DNA of 6,712 nucleotides from Nonomuraea sp. (lineage in GTDB: Bacteria > Actinomycetota > Actinomycetes > Streptosporangiales > Streptosporangiaceae). Below the pieces are notes generated by a model, which saw nothing but the letters and a program-made list of their open reading frames with translations, was not told where the DNA came from and made no database searches. The position numbers and the translations under genes were made by a program. The DNA lies in assembly GCA_013362835.1 (NCBI GenBank), contig JABFVJ010000155.1, forward strand, positions 1-6,712, in the 5' to 3' direction. Shown in pieces: positions 5,531 through 6,712 of this stretch. Positions within the stretch are counted from its first letter, which is position 1, and each line of letters opens with the position of its first letter.

Positions 5531-6712
5531 GGGTGAACACTCCCATCTGGGTGGGCGGGCCGACCTCGGGGTCCTCCGCGCCGACCGGTTCGATCGCGAC
5601 CTGGTAGCCGTACCGGGCGGCCACTCCGGCGGCCCAGGCGGCGAACTCCGCGCGGGTCCACTCGAAGCGGTGGTCGGAGTGGCGCAGGCCGGTCAGGAAC
5701 TCGTAGCGGACGTTGTACTCGACGTTGGGCGTGGTGACGAGCACGTGGCCCGGCCTGGCGCGGCCGAACACGACCCGTTCGAGCGCGGCCAGGCGCGGCG
5801 GGTCGACGTGCTCGATCACCTCCATGAGCACGGCGGCGTCGTAGCCCGACAGGCGCTTGTCGGTGTAGGTGAGCGCGCCCTGGAACAGGGTGAGCCGGGC
5901 GCGCTTGGCGTCGGGCATGCCGTCCAGGCGCAGCTTGCGGGCGGCGATGGTGAGCGCCATCGAGGAGACGTCCATGCCGCCGACCCTGGCGAACCTGGGC
6001 CGGGCCAGCAGCGCGGCGACCAGCTCGCCCTGTCCGCAGCCGAGGTCGATCACGCTGACCGCCCCGAGCTCTTCGAGCCGGCGCAGCACGGCCTCGCGCC
6101 GCAGCACGTTCAGCGGCTTGGCCTTCTCCTCCGGCTCGGGGGCGTCCTGGGCCTCGGCCTCCTCGGCGATCGGGGGCTCCAGCTGCTCCTCGGTCTCGTC
6201 GCCCAGCTCGGCGAGCCTGGCCAGGGCGGTACGGGCCAGCGCCCGGCGCCGTCCCATGTAGCGCCGCGTGATCAGCCCGCGCTCCGGGTGCCCGCCGAGC
6301 CAGCCCTCACCGGCCCTGATGAGCTTGTCGACCTCGTCGGGCGCGATCCAGTAGTGCTTGCCGTCGTCGAGCACGGGCAGCAGCACGTACAGGTGGTTGA
6401 GCGCGTCGGCGACGAGCACGGTGCCGCGCAGGGTGAGGCGTACGTAGCGGGAATCTCCCCATTCGGGGAAGCCCTCGTCGAGCGGCAGCGCCTCCGCCTC
6501 CACCGTCCACCCCAGCGGCTCGAACAGCCGCCGCGCGAGGTCGGAGCCGCCCCGGCAGGGCAGCGCGGGCAGCCGCACCTCCAGCGGCAGCGGCGTGCCC
6601 GGCAGGTCGGGCCTGGCCTTGCACCGGCCCGCCCGCGCGGTGCGGAACACGTCGGCGAGCGCCACGGCCAGCAGCGACGAGGCCGCGTACGGCCGGTCGT
6701 TGACGTACTGCG
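5514..6712 (-). CDS. hen1: 3'-terminal RNA ribose 2'-O-methyltransferase Hen1 (5' end outside the window)
   Basis: Hen1 transfers a methyl group from S-adenosylmethionine to the 2'-OH of the 3'-terminal nucleotide of broken RNA. The repaired junction then cannot be cut again by 2'-OH-dependent ribotoxins. It works in a complex with Pnkp and activates its ligase. The reading frame is open to the window edge: upstream of the GTG at 6665 it continues with QYVNDRPYAASSLLA, which belongs to the family's N-terminal domain. That GTG is thus an internal Val, and roughly 70-100 residues are missing. Visible are 398 residues: most of the N-terminal ligase-activating domain, an acidic Glu/Pro-rich linker (about 6110-6205), and the methyltransferase domain. 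The latter has SAM motif VIDLGCGQGE (6024-6053), the Mg-binding EVIEH (two Glu and a His, 5808-5822), TTPNVEYN, and DHRFEW with the likely fourth metal ligand His at 5670-5672. The stop codon lies inside pnkp, implying translational coupling. Expression control lies upstream, out of view. Confidence 0.95.
   Translation of the reverse strand, partial: QYVNDRPYAASSLLAVALADVFRTARAGRCKARPDLPGTPLPLEVRLPALPCRGGSDLARRLFEPLGWTVEAEALPLDEGFPEWGDSRYVRLTLRGTVLVADALNHLYVLLPVLDDGKHYWIAPDEVDKLIRAGEGWLGGHPERGLITRRYMGRRRALARTALARLAELGDETEEQLEPPIAEEAEAQDAPEPEEKAKPLNVLRREAVLRRLEELGAVSVIDLGCGQGELVAALLARPRFARVGGMDVSSMALTIAARKLRLDGMPDAKRARLTLFQGALTYTDKRLSGYDAAVLMEVIEHVDPPRLAALERVVFGRARPGHVLVTTPNVEYNVRYEFLTGLRHSDHRFEWTRAEFAAWAAGVAARYGYQVAIEPVGAEDPEVGPPTQMGVFTRDQRS
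5540..5544 (-). promoter_or_regulatory. Ribosome binding site for pnkp inside the end of hen1
   Basis: GGGAG on the reverse strand lies 9 nt before the GTG at 5530 and within the last hen1 codons. It supports this GTG as the pnkp start and allows reinitiation by ribosomes finishing hen1, whose stop lies 14-16 nt beyond the pnkp start codon. Confidence 0.6.

Noticed and set aside
6663..6665. GTG at 6665 as the true start of hen1
   Set aside because: The frame stays open to the window edge and the upstream codons encode QYVNDRPYAASS, a typical part of the Hen1 N-terminal domain, so this GTG is an internal valine.

Overview
The window is G+C-rich, with strong G/C bias at third codon positions, GTG starts and Shine-Dalgarno motifs of the GGAGG type. 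It reads as chromosome from a high-GC actinomycete; a Streptosporangiaceae-like filamentous genus is plausible but cannot be proven from this piece. Five protein genes are supported, and no RNA genes, insertion sequences, CRISPR arrays or integrase sites were seen.

Layout. Bases 1-203 are a non-coding leader with an A/T-richer patch (about 91-130) that probably holds a promoter, and a small inverted repeat at 41-53. One forward gene follows (204-1043), a secreted CAP/SCP-superfamily (YkwD-like) protein with a signal peptide, a cysteine-containing N-terminal domain, a Thr/Pro linker and a C-terminal CAP domain. It converges on four reverse-strand genes. Between them lies a perfect 11-bp inverted repeat (1057-1093), a candidate bidirectional terminator. 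In transcription order (right to left) the reverse-strand genes are: hen1, a 3'-terminal RNA ribose 2'-O-methyltransferase whose N-terminus is cut by the window edge; pnkp, the three-domain RNA kinase/phosphatase/ligase; a sugar-porter-family MFS transporter; and mug, a TDG/Mug-type mismatch uracil/thymine-DNA glycosylase.

How the genes work together. hen1 and pnkp overlap by 17 nt and form the known bacterial Pnkp/Hen1 RNA repair pair. Pnkp heals the broken ends, Hen1 methylates the 2'-OH of the 3'-terminal nucleotide, and the Pnkp ligase domain, activated by Hen1, seals the break so that the mended site resists re-cleavage by ribotoxins. This is the most notable system here, but it is described, not new. 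The sugar porter starts 73 nt after pnkp and has its own strong Shine-Dalgarno sequence, partly enclosed in a short hairpin. mug starts 31 nt after the transporter, so the two may be cotranscribed. No functional link between the porter or mug and RNA repair can be shown from sequence. I found no convincing undescribed system.
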